Assembly: GCA_963766935.1 (NCBI GenBank)
Contig: CAVYBY010000010.1
Coordinates: 1-64,000, forward strand
DNA: 64,000 bases
From: CAVYBY01 sp963766935
GTDB lineage: Bacteria; Actinomycetota; UBA4738; HRBIN12
Direction of reading: 5' to 3'
The position numbers and the translations under genes are program-made. Position 1 is the stretch's first letter, and the number at the start of each line of letters is the position of its first letter. The notes beneath the pieces are model-generated. The model was given only the letters and a program-made list of their open reading frames with translations, was not told where the DNA came from and ran no database searches. Positions 33,466 to 41,494 of this stretch are shown piece after piece.

Positions 33466-33963
33466 TGCGGCGCCTCCTTGCCCGTTCCCCCAAAGCGCGA
33501 TGTTTCGGCACGCGAGGGGAGCGACTTGAGTGTCAGCGTCCCGGTCGTTTCTCGGTGCGTCCGGGCGGTTTCTGTTTGGCCTCATGTCTTATGAATCGGG
33601 ATCGCGCGACGCCGCTGACAGATGCACCAACGTCAACTCCAACTAGTGCAGCTGCACTAGTTGGAGTTGAAATACGGCGCAACCGTGCGACGGTGGAAGC
33701 CCCAGAGCTATTGCTCTGCAGGTCATACGTGAGCATCGCCGCGGCGCTCGCGTCGCGTTGCGACGCCGGTGGGCAGGGGGGTGCGGTTCGTGTTGCTGGG
33801 TACGTTGTGTCGCGACTAAACCCGTACGAAGGGCTGACCGAATCGTCGCGGGGTACCACAACGTTGGTCAGTCTCGACGTCGCAAATTGCTGCCGTCGAC
33901 CTAGGAATGTGTTCGAGTCCGGCACTCCCGAAGAAGGGGATTGCAAACGACGCGACGCGGTTC
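33466..33963. other. 498-bp intergenic region between CAP and histidine kinase genes
   Basis: No convincing gene was found. The region has lower G+C and many short open frames without family features. It contains a perfect 38-bp palindrome at 33633-33670. A short tRNA T-arm-like string (TTCGAGTCC) near 33912 does not extend to a cloverleaf. Confidence 0.6.
33633..33670. repeat. Perfect 38-bp palindrome
   Basis: The left arm TCAACTCCAACTAGTGCAG is followed directly by its exact reverse complement, with no loop. It lies 168 bp upstream of the CAP gene start and 294 bp past the histidine kinase stop. No T tract follows on either strand, so it is more like a protein-binding or recombination site than a terminator. 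Confidence 0.95.
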
Positions 33964-35592
33964 TTACTCGCGCACGTTGCTGCCGGTCTGCGCCCCGCCG
34001 CTCGCCGCATCGAGCATCTCGCGGAGCTTCTCCAAGAGCGCCGGCTCCGTGAACGGTTTGCGGACGATCACCGGGCGCGGGTCTCCAAGCTCCCGGCTGA
34101 TGAAGTCCTCGGGATAGCCGGACATGTACAGGATCCGAATGTCCGGTCGAAGCTCGCGCAGCGCAATGGCAAGCGTGCGGCCCGACATCTGTGGCATCAC
34201 GACGTCGGTCAGCACCAGGTCGATCGGTCCATCGTGGTGCTCGGCGAGTGTCATCGCCTCGGGACCCCCGGCGGCCGCGATGACCGAGTACCCATTCCGC
34301 CGCAGGATCCGGCACGCGATGTCTCGGAGGGCGTCCTCGTCCTCCACCACCAGGATCAACTCTCCGCCACCGGGCTCCGATCCCGGCCTGGGCGCCGGGA
34401 TCGGCGTTGCCACCTCCTCGTCCGTGGCCGGAACGTAGATGTCGACCACGGTGCCGGTGCCGGGCGCGGACTCGAGATGAACGTGTCCGCCGGCTTGCGT
34501 GATGATGCCGAAGACCGTCGCCAACCCGAGTCCGGACGCGAGCGCCATCGGCTTCGTCGTGAAGAACGGTTCGAAGGCTCGCGACATCGCCTCGTCGCTC
34601 ATGCCAACGCCGGTGTCTCCTACGCGGATGCGCACGTACCGTCCGGGCTGGAGATCGCCGAGGCTCGCCGGAACGTTCTCCACGAGATCGACGTTGGCCG
34701 TCTCGATCGTCAAGACTCCGCCATCCGGCATCGCATCTCTGGCGTTGATCGCCAGGTTCATCACGGCCTGTTCCAGACTGCCCGGATCCGCCTTGATCAT
34801 CCACAGGCCGGGTTCCAGCCGGGTCTGCACGTCGACGTGCTCGCCAAGGGCGCGGCCCAACAGCGTTTCGAGCTCGGAGAGCAGGATGTTCAGATCCATC
34901 ACCTGAGGCGTCACGATCGCGCGCCGCCCGAAGATCAGCAGCTTGCGCGTCAGGTCCGCGGCGCGCTGGGCGGCTTCGCGGATCGCCTTGACGCTGGCGC
35001 GGATCTCGTCCTGGTCGTCGATGTCCTCCAGTACGAAGCTCGAGTAGTTCAAGATCACGGCCAGGAGGTTGTTGAAGTCGTGAGCGATGCCTCCCGTCAG
35101 CTGTCCGAGGCTTTCGATCCGTTGAGACTGCGCCAGCTGGGCAAGACGAAGCTCTCCTACGAGCTCCTCACGTTCCGCGAGTGCTCGAACCCGGTCCGTC
35201 ACATCGCGAACCACCGCGGAGACGAGCAGCCCTCCGGGCGTTTGCAGGGCGGACAAACTGATGTCGGCGGGAAACTCGGTTCCGTCCTTGCGCCGCCCCG
35301 CGAGATCGAGGTCGCCGCCCATGGGGCGGGTTCTCGGGTCGTGGAAATAGGCCTGTCGATGGGCCTGGTGCACCGCGCGGACGGCTTCGGGGACGAGCAC
35401 CTCCACCTGCGCGCCGATCAACTCTCCGGCGTCGTAGCCGAACATCGCCTCGGCTTGCCGATTGAGAAGCCGGATCGAGCCGGACATGTCGGCCACGATG
35501 AGGGCGTCCGGCAGCGTTTCCAGGATCTGCCGGCTCACGCCGGATGGATCGGCGCCCTGCGAGTCGCTGTCCGGGGGTTCGTCCCCGTGCAT
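33964..35592 (-). CDS. Hybrid sensor histidine kinase (PAS-HisKA-HATPase-REC)
   Basis: A 542-residue soluble kinase. Domains: PAS at ~20-135 (ILETLPDALIVADMSGSIRL), HisKA with the phospho-His 171 in GGIAHDFNNLLAVI, and an ATPase with N-box NLAINARDAM, DTGVGMSDEA (326-335), FEPFFTTK and GLGLATVFGI. A C-terminal receiver has Asp463 in LTDVVMP and Lys512 in VRKPF. No transmembrane segment is seen, so it senses a cytoplasmic signal. The start follows GGGAGA; a TAGAGT at 35675-35680 is a possible -10. It is divergent from the response regulator, its likely partner. Confidence 0.9.
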   Translation of the reverse strand: MHGDEPPDSDSQGADPSGVSRQILETLPDALIVADMSGSIRLLNRQAEAMFGYDAGELIGAQVEVLVPEAVRAVHQAHRQAYFHDPRTRPMGGDLDLAGRRKDGTEFPADISLSALQTPGGLLVSAVVRDVTDRVRALAEREELVGELRLAQLAQSQRIESLGQLTGGIAHDFNNLLAVILNYSSFVLEDIDDQDEIRASVKAIREAAQRAADLTRKLLIFGRRAIVTPQVMDLNILLSELETLLGRALGEHVDVQTRLEPGLWMIKADPGSLEQAVMNLAINARDAMPDGGVLTIETANVDLVENVPASLGDLQPGRYVRIRVGDTGVGMSDEAMSRAFEPFFTTKPMALASGLGLATVFGIITQAGGHVHLESAPGTGTVVDIYVPATDEEVATPIPAPRPGSEPGGGELILVVEDEDALRDIACRILRRNGYSVIAAAGGPEAMTLAEHHDGPIDLVLTDVVMPQMSGRTLAIALRELRPDIRILYMSGYPEDFISRELGDPRPVIVRKPFTEPALLEKLREMLDAASGGAQTGSNVRE

Positions 35593-35867
35593 CCAACATC
35601 TCCCGTCAGCCGGTCGCTCTTCTCGGCCGCCCACGGCGCGTGAGCCGGGGCACCCATCGAGAGATCGACACCGCACTCTACTGGAGGCCCAGGTCAGACG
35701 TGGGCGCCATGCTCGCAAGGACTACCTTCTTCGGGGGTAGGCTCGGGGAATCAAGCCTGACAAGCTGGCACGACCGAGGAGTGGTTCCCGATGCGCGGAA
35801 CGTCATTGAAGCCAGTGGTGCCAACCCGTCGACGGAATCTGCTCCCGCCGTCGCCGGCCGGCGATTC

Positions 35868-37604
35868 ATGACGAAGATCCTGGTCGTCGACGACGACGAA
35901 CCGTTCCTCGCAGGGATGGTTCGCCTGCTCGGCAAACACGGCTACGAGATGAGGGGCGCCGATGACGTCGCCGCGGCGCGAACCGCCCTGGCCGCGCAGG
36001 ACTTCGACCTGGTCCTGTGTGACATCCGGCTACCCGGTGGCTCCGGCATGGACCTCGTGCGGGAGATCTCGGCGCAGCTGCCGGAGACGGCCGTCGTCAT
36101 GGTCAGCGGGATCGACGACCCCGACGTCGCGCGTGAGGCGATCGCCATCGGCGCCTACGGCTACGTCATCAAACCCTTCGAGCCGAACGAGATCCTCATC
36201 AACGTCATCAACGCCATCACCCGCCGGGATCTCGCGAGCGAGAACCGGTCGAGAACGCAAGAGCTGGAGGAGAAGATCCTCGATCGCACGGGAGCGCTCC
36301 GAGAGGCGATCATGGGGCTGGAACATCACAAGACCGACGTGGCCTCCGCGGAGAAGGCCACCGTCGACCGCCTCGCGAAGGCTCTCGCCATGCGCGATGA
36401 GGAGACGGCCGACCACATCGAGCGCGTGAGCCGCTCCTGCGAGGTCATCGCTCGCCGCCTTGGCCTCGAACCGGCGCACGTCGAAGAGCTCCGGTTGGGA
36501 AGCATGTTGCACGACGTCGGCAAGATCGGTGTGCCGGACGGAATCCTCCTGAAGCCGGGGAAGCTCACGGAGGGAGAGTTCGAGATCGTGAAACGACATT
36601 CGGAGATGGGGCAACGTCTCCTGCTCGGATCGCGTTCGAACATCCTGGCGGTTGGGGCCGTGGTGGCCCTCACGCACCACGAACGCTGGGACGGGCAGGG
36701 ATACCCGGGCGGTTTGAGCCGGGACGCCATCCCGATCGATGGCCGAATCACCGCGATCGGCGACGTCTTCGACGCCCTGACCAGCCGTCGCTCCTATCGC
36801 GACGCGTACTCGGTGGACGAGGCGATCGAGATCATGACCGCGGAGCGCGAGAGCCACTTCGATCCCTCGCTCTTCGACCTCTTCATCGACGCGCTGGACG
36901 AAATCACCGCGATCCGGACCGAGCTTGCGGGCGCGCTCCCCGTCACGGACCAGGAGATTCGGGTCCTGCTCGTGGACGACCACCCGATGTTCCTGGACAG
37001 CTTGGTCAGGGTCGTCGGCCGCGAGTCCGACATGACGGTGATCGGCACCGCGGGATCGGTCGCGGAAGCGGTTGCGGCGGCTTCCGCAGAGCATCCCGAC
37101 GTGGTCATCCTGGATTGGGAGCTTCCCGATGGAACCGGTGCCCGGGCGGCGACGGAGATCATCGAAGCCGGGCCCGACACCAAGATCGTCGTCCTGACGG
37201 GTCACGTCGAGCCCTCCGTCGTCCGGGCGGCCATCGACGCCGGATGCGGTGGATTTCTGACGAAGATCGACGCGGCCGAAGAGGTCGTTGCCACGGTGCG
37301 TTCGGCGTTCGCGGGGGAGATGTCCATCCCGACCTCCCTGATGCTGTCGGTTCTGGAACAGGGGCCGGCACCCGTTCGGGGGAATCCCTCGCCGCTCACG
37401 GCTCGTGAGACCGAGGTGCTGCAGCTGCTCTCCTACGGCTACTCGAACGAGGCGCTGGCCGAGCAGCTGGTCCTGAGCGTCCATACCGTGCGCAACCACG
37501 TGCAGGCGGCGATCAGCAAGCTCGGAGCTCATTCGAAGTTGGAGGCCGTGGCGATCGGGGCCAGGCGGGGCATCATCCGCCTCGGCGAGCCTTCTGCGGT
37601 CTAG
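35868..37604 (+). CDS. Response regulator REC-HD-GYP-REC-LuxR
   Basis: A 578-residue multi-domain regulator. A first receiver has Asp52 (LCDIRLP). An HD-GYP domain at ~165-345 has the HD pair 215-216 in MLHDVGKIGVPDG and the HHERWDGQGYP motif at 270-280, as in c-di-GMP phosphodiesterases. A second receiver has Asp416 (ILDWELP). A LuxR-type HTH at ~508-570 has LTARETEVLQLLSYGYSNEA and SVHTVRNHV. The mix of second-messenger output and DNA binding in one chain is unusual. The divergent kinase next to it is the probable phosphate source. Confidence 0.9.
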   Translation: MTKILVVDDDEPFLAGMVRLLGKHGYEMRGADDVAAARTALAAQDFDLVLCDIRLPGGSGMDLVREISAQLPETAVVMVSGIDDPDVAREAIAIGAYGYVIKPFEPNEILINVINAITRRDLASENRSRTQELEEKILDRTGALREAIMGLEHHKTDVASAEKATVDRLAKALAMRDEETADHIERVSRSCEVIARRLGLEPAHVEELRLGSMLHDVGKIGVPDGILLKPGKLTEGEFEIVKRHSEMGQRLLLGSRSNILAVGAVVALTHHERWDGQGYPGGLSRDAIPIDGRITAIGDVFDALTSRRSYRDAYSVDEAIEIMTAERESHFDPSLFDLFIDALDEITAIRTELAGALPVTDQEIRVLLVDDHPMFLDSLVRVVGRESDMTVIGTAGSVAEAVAAASAEHPDVVILDWELPDGTGARAATEIIEAGPDTKIVVLTGHVEPSVVRAAIDAGCGGFLTKIDAAEEVVATVRSAFAGEMSIPTSLMLSVLEQGPAPVRGNPSPLTARETEVLQLLSYGYSNEALAEQLVLSVHTVRNHVQAAISKLGAHSKLEAVAIGARRGIIRLGEPSAV

Positions 37605-37626
37605 CGGATCTCGGTCGAGCGCCTCG

Positions 37627-37655
37627 TTGACAGGAGCGGATGGGGCCCATAGGCT
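37627..37655 (+). promoter_or_regulatory. Sigma-70-type promoter TTGACA-N17-TAGGCT
   Basis: A consensus -35 (37627-37632) and -10 TAGGCT (37650-37655) with 17-bp spacing lie upstream of the MerR gene. The predicted start near 37662 puts the 13-bp repeat array in the 5' untranslated region. Confidence 0.75.
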
Positions 37656-37670
37656 CCGCAAACCACATGC

Positions 37671-37723
37671 GCGTGATTCTGACGCGTGATTCTGGAGCAT
37701 GATTTCCGTCTCATGATCCTGGC
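37671..37723 (+). repeat. Degenerate 13-bp tandem repeat (array D)
   Basis: GCGTGATTCTGAC (37671-37683) and GCGTGATTCTGGA (37684-37696) are followed by GCATGATTTCCGT and a fourth, more diverged unit around 37710-37723. The array lies between the predicted transcription start and the MerR start codon. Confidence 0.75.
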
Positions 37724-37744
37724 GTCATTTCGAAAGGGCGGCCC

Positions 37745-38182
37745 ATGGACGAGCAGGGATACCGGGTTCCCGATGTCTGCCGGATCGTGGGCATCAGCTA
37801 CCGGCAGCTCGACTACTGGGCTCGGACGTCGCTGGTCACGCCGTCGATCCGCGACGCCAGGGGCAGCGGTACCCAGCGCCTGTACTCGTTCCACGACCTC
37901 GTGACGCTCCGGGTGATCAAGAGCCTTCTGGATACCGGGGTTTCGCTGCAACGGGTCCGCGCGGCGGTCGAGCACCTGAAGACCATGGGGAAGCCTCCGC
38001 ACGGGGTTACGCTGATGTCCGACGGCCGCGGCGTGTACGAAGCCCATTCGCCCGAGGCGGTCATCGACCTGCTGAAGAAGGGTCAGGGCGTGTTCGCGAT
38101 CGCGGTGGACCGCGTATGGAGCGACTTGGAGGACAGCCTGACGAGCCGGCCGCGAAAGCGGGCGGCCACCGGGAGGCGGTGA
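37745..38182 (+). CDS. MerR-family regulator (Rv1830-like)
   Basis: A 145-residue regulator with an N-terminal MerR winged helix (YRVPDVCRIVGISYRQLDYW) and the wing/helix RLYSFHDLVTLRVIKSLLD, followed by a short coiled helix. It lacks a clear effector-binding domain. Rv1830 occupies the same relative position between the DUF151 gene and gcvP. It has a near-consensus promoter and a repeat array in its leader, which may be an autoregulatory region. It overlaps the next gene by GTGA. Confidence 0.88.
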   Translation: MDEQGYRVPDVCRIVGISYRQLDYWARTSLVTPSIRDARGSGTQRLYSFHDLVTLRVIKSLLDTGVSLQRVRAAVEHLKTMGKPPHGVTLMSDGRGVYEAHSPEAVIDLLKKGQGVFAIAVDRVWSDLEDSLTSRPRKRAATGRR

Positions 38183-38571
38183 GGGCGTCGTCGGCGCGGC
38201 CGGCCGACGCTCCCGTTTTCGAGGCTCCGATTTCCGACGCCGACACCGTCCCCTTTGCCCACGCGTCCGAGCGCCAGTTCGCAAAGCTCCTGGACTTCTA
38301 CGGGCTGGAGTGGTTCTACGAGCCGACCTCGTTCGCCATCGAGTGGGACCGGGCGGGCAACGTCCTGCAGCGGTTCACGCCGGACTTCTTCCTGCCGGAG
38401 TTCGGGCTCTACATCGAGATCACGACGCTCAACCAGCGGCTCGTCACCAAGAAGAACCGGAAGGTGCGCCGGCTGCGGGAACGCTATCCGGAGGTCCGGT
38501 GCAAGATTTTCTACCAGCGCGACTACCTCTCGCTGGTGATGAAGTACGGACTGGAGGACCGCTCGGGCTGA
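38179..38571 (+). CDS. Small protein resembling a PD-(D/E)xK nuclease domain
   Basis: A 130-residue protein that I cannot name. The layout is an N-terminal helix with SERQFAKLLDFYGLEWFYEP, a strand ending in FTPDFFLPEFGLYIEITT and then TKKNRKVRRLRERYPEVRCK. This resembles a restriction-endonuclease-like fold with D and E of PD...ExT; the usual lysine is replaced by Thr, with lysines ~9 residues later. The GTG start overlaps the MerR stop. No methylase or other restriction gene is nearby. Its place between merR and gcvP hints at a housekeeping role. Confidence 0.75.
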   Translation: MRASSARPADAPVFEAPISDADTVPFAHASERQFAKLLDFYGLEWFYEPTSFAIEWDRAGNVLQRFTPDFFLPEFGLYIEITTLNQRLVTKKNRKVRRLRERYPEVRCKIFYQRDYLSLVMKYGLEDRSG

Positions 38572-38590
38572 GGATGGCCCGGGAGGTCCG

Positions 38591-38596
38591 TACACT
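38591..38596 (+). promoter_or_regulatory. -10 element TACACT of gcvPA
   Basis: TACACT ends 6 nt before the GTG at 38603 with no ribosome-binding site, as expected for a leaderless mRNA. Confidence 0.6.
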
Positions 38597-38602
38597 GACG
38601 CC

Positions 38603-39925
38603 GTGAGGTTCGCGCCCCACACCGAGAACGACGTCGCCACGATGCTGGCGGCGCTCGGGCTCTCCGGCATCGGCCAGCTGTTCGAGCAGATTCCCGACTC
38701 GATCCGCCTCAAGGGCGAGCTGGATCTCCCGCTCGGCGTCTCGGAGATGGAGATCGTCGGAGATCTCCGCCGTCTGGGCGCCGCGAACCGCAGCGCGGAC
38801 GATCTGGTGTGTTTCGCGGGTGCGGGCGCCTACGACCACTACGTCCCGAGCCTCGTCTGGGCGCTGGCCGGGCGATCCGAGTTCGCGACCTCCTACACCC
38901 CCTACCAGCCGGAGCTCTCCCAGGGCGTGCTCGGGGCATTGTTCGAATACCAGTCGATGATCTGCGACCTGACGGCGATGGAGGTCTCGAACGCCTCCCT
39001 GTACGACGGCGCGACGGCGCTCGTCGAGGCCGTCAACATGGCGCGGGGGAGTGGCCGCCCGCGCGTGCTCGTCTCCGGGGCCGTCGACCCCCGCTACATC
39101 GAGACCCTCCGGACGTACGGCGCGGGCGCGGGGTACGAGCCGGAGGTCGTTCCCGCCCCGGACGGGCGCGGCGGCGTGCCCGCGGTGGACGAGGACGTCG
39201 CCGCGGTCGTCGTGCAGCATCCGAACTACCACGGGCTGCTGGAGGACGTGCCGGCGTTCGGAGCGGCCGCACGCGCCGGCGGAGCGCGCCTCGTGCAGAT
39301 CTTCGACCCCTTGTCACTCGGCGTGCTCGAGCCACCCGGCGCCCTCGGCGCGGACCTGGCGGTCGCGGAAGGTCAGGGGTTGGGCAACCACCTGACCTTC
39401 GGCGGTCCGTACCTCGGCATCCTCGCCGCACGCATGGCCGACGTGCGCCGGATGCCCGGACGGATCGTCGGCGCGACCGTGGACGCCGAGGGGAACCCCG
39501 GCTACGTGCTGACGCTGCAGGCGCGCGAGCAGCACATCCGGCGCGAGAAGGCGACCTCGAACATCTGTACCAACCAGACCCTCATGGCGATCGCGGCGAC
39601 GATCTATCTCGGGTGGCTCGGGCCCGGCGGGCTCGTGGAGCTTGGGCGCCAGTGCGCCGCGAAGGCCGCCTATGCCGCGGCGCGCCTCACGGAGGTGCCC
39701 GGCGTCGAGCTGCGGCACCCGGGCGCGCCGTTCTTCAAGGAATTCTCGATCCGGCTCCCGCAGCCGGCGGAGCGGGTCCGCGACGCGCTCACCCCGATGG
39801 GGTTCGTCGCCGGCGTCTGCTCGCGCCTGGAGAACGACGTCTTGATCGTGGCTGTGACCGAGCGTCGCACGCGCGAGGAGATCGACGCCCTGGCTCGCGC
39901 GTTGAAGGCGGTGCTCGACCGATGA
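38603..39925 (+). CDS. gcvPA: Glycine dehydrogenase (decarboxylating) subunit 1
   Basis: A 440-residue alpha subunit of the split P protein. Typical segments are the N-terminal FAPHTENDVATMLAALG, AGAGAYDHYVPSLVWALAGR, TSYTPYQPELSQGVLGALFE and QAREQHIRREKATSNICTNQ. It has the aminotransferase fold but not the PLP lysine, which is in subunit 2. The complex decarboxylates glycine onto lipoyl-GcvH. Its start has the leaderless pattern, and subunit 2 overlaps by ATGA. Confidence 0.96.
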   Translation: MRFAPHTENDVATMLAALGLSGIGQLFEQIPDSIRLKGELDLPLGVSEMEIVGDLRRLGAANRSADDLVCFAGAGAYDHYVPSLVWALAGRSEFATSYTPYQPELSQGVLGALFEYQSMICDLTAMEVSNASLYDGATALVEAVNMARGSGRPRVLVSGAVDPRYIETLRTYGAGAGYEPEVVPAPDGRGGVPAVDEDVAAVVVQHPNYHGLLEDVPAFGAAARAGGARLVQIFDPLSLGVLEPPGALGADLAVAEGQGLGNHLTFGGPYLGILAARMADVRRMPGRIVGATVDAEGNPGYVLTLQAREQHIRREKATSNICTNQTLMAIAATIYLGWLGPGGLVELGRQCAAKAAYAAARLTEVPGVELRHPGAPFFKEFSIRLPQPAERVRDALTPMGFVAGVCSRLENDVLIVAVTERRTREEIDALARALKAVLDR

Positions 39926-41397
39926 GAACCGGAGCGCCGGTCCGGGCGCAGGGACCCGAGCCCGCGCGCACGCTGCGTTCGCTCTCGAGGCCGGGCCGCC
40001 GCTCGTCGGCGTTCCCCGAGCTCGATGTCGACCCGGCCGAGATCCCCCCGGCGTTCGCGCGAGCCGAGGCGCCGCCGCTCCCGGAGGTCGCCGAGCACGA
40101 CGTCGTCCGGCATTTCACGGAGCTCTCCCAGATGAACTACGGGATCGACACCGGCATCTACCCGCTGGGCTCGTGCTCGATGAAGTACAACCCGAAGGTC
40201 GCCGACGAGATCGCCGCGCTGCCGGGGTTCCGACGGCTGCACCCGCTGCAACCCGACGACACGGTGCAGGGAATGCTCGAGCTGCTGTGGGGCCTGGAAC
40301 GGGCCCTGTGCGCGATCACCGGCATGGCGGGGGCCACGCTCCAGCCGCCGGCCGGCGCCTGCGGCGAGCTGACGGGACTTCTCATCATGCGGGCGCACCA
40401 CGAACGGCTCGGGCGCCAGCGGCGCCGCGTCGTGATCCCGGATGCGGCGCACGGGACCAACCCCGCCAGCGTGCGCCTCGGCGGCTACGAGGCGGTTCAC
40501 GTCGCAAGCAACGAGCGGGGACTGGTCGATGCCGACGCTCTTGCGCGCGTCATGGACGAGGACGTGGCGGGGTTGATGCTCACGAACCCGAACACGCTCG
40601 GCCTGTTCGAAGAGGACATCGAGCGGATCGCCGCCGTCGTGCACGACGCGGGCGGGCTGCTCTACTACGACGGCGCGAACCTCAACGCGATCCTCGGCGC
40701 GTGCCGGCCGGGTGACATGGGCTTCGACATCGTGCACGTGAACACCCACAAGACCTTTGCGACGCCGCACGGTGGGGGAGGACCCGGCGCCGGACCGGTC
40801 GGGGTGATCGAGGACCTCGTCCCGCTGTTGCCGGTTCCCCGCGTGCAGCGCGACGAGGCCGCCGGCACGTTCCACCTCATCGAGGACGCGCCCGGCTCGA
40901 TCGGCCGCGTTCACGGCTTCCACGGCAACGCCGCCGTGCTGGTCCGCGCCTTCGCCTACATCTACCTCCACGGGCGCGACGGGTTGCGCGAGGTGAGCGA
41001 GCGCGCCGTGCTCAACGCGAACTACCTGGCGGCCCTGCTGGAGCCGGACTTCCCGGCGGCGGTGCCCGGGAGCAAGCCGATGCACGAGTTCGTCGCGACG
41101 GCCGCCCGGCTCGAGTCCGAGACCGGGCTTCGGCTCACGGATCTCGCCAAGCGCCTGATCGACCTCGGTTACCATCCGCCGACCGTCTATTTCCCGCTGG
41201 TGGTCGATGCGGCGCTCATGGTCGAGCCCACGGAGACCGAGACCCCGGAGTCCCTCGACGCGTTCGCCGCGGCGATGCACCACGTCGTCGAGGACGCGCG
41301 GTCGGATCCGGATCTCCTTCGCCGCTCGCCGACGACCACACCGGTCGGCCGGTTGGACGAGGCCTACGCGGCCCGTCACCTGCAGCTTCATTGGTAG
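39922..41397 (+). CDS. gcvPB: Glycine dehydrogenase (decarboxylating) subunit 2
   Basis: A 491-residue beta subunit that binds pyridoxal phosphate. The PLP lysine is in HVNTHKTFATPHGGGGPGAG. TGIYPLGSCSMKYNPKVADE, LQPPAGACGELTGLL and AHGTNPASVRLGGYEAVHV are family motifs. It pairs with gcvPA; mycobacteria have one fused gcvB instead. The dif-like site lies between its stop and the convergent lnt gene. Confidence 0.96.
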   Translation: MRTGAPVRAQGPEPARTLRSLSRPGRRSSAFPELDVDPAEIPPAFARAEAPPLPEVAEHDVVRHFTELSQMNYGIDTGIYPLGSCSMKYNPKVADEIAALPGFRRLHPLQPDDTVQGMLELLWGLERALCAITGMAGATLQPPAGACGELTGLLIMRAHHERLGRQRRRVVIPDAAHGTNPASVRLGGYEAVHVASNERGLVDADALARVMDEDVAGLMLTNPNTLGLFEEDIERIAAVVHDAGGLLYYDGANLNAILGACRPGDMGFDIVHVNTHKTFATPHGGGGPGAGPVGVIEDLVPLLPVPRVQRDEAAGTFHLIEDAPGSIGRVHGFHGNAAVLVRAFAYIYLHGRDGLREVSERAVLNANYLAALLEPDFPAAVPGSKPMHEFVATAARLESETGLRLTDLAKRLIDLGYHPPTVYFPLVVDAALMVEPTETETPESLDAFAAAMHHVVEDARSDPDLLRRSPTTTPVGRLDEAYAARHLQLHW

Positions 41398-41466
41398 CGA
41401 GCGCCTCCGAGCAGGTCACCGCGGATCCCGTGGTCGCGGTTCCCGGCGTGGGGCGCAAATTGCCTA

Positions 41467-41494
41467 GGGTTACATAATGGACATTACCGGCGTT
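41467..41494 (-). other. dif: Candidate dif site (XerCD recombination site)
   Basis: On the minus strand the sequence is an 11-bp arm AACGCCGGTAA, a 6-bp centre TGTCCA and an 11-bp arm TTATGTAACCC. The right arm matches the XerD-binding side of known dif sites (TTATGT), and the left half shares CGCCG-TAATG with actinobacterial dif sites as I recall them. It lies between convergent gcvPB and lnt, where no promoter is needed. One copy was found by eye. Confidence 0.7.

Noticed and set aside
33895..33930. tRNA-like T-arm (TTCGAGTCC) near the histidine kinase gene end
   Set aside because: The flanking bases do not pair into T or acceptor stems and no D or anticodon arm is found.
41461..41480. 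CATAAT at the dif-like site as a promoter
   Set aside because: On the plus strand it would drive transcription into the 3' end of the minus-strand lnt gene, and no plus-strand gene follows.
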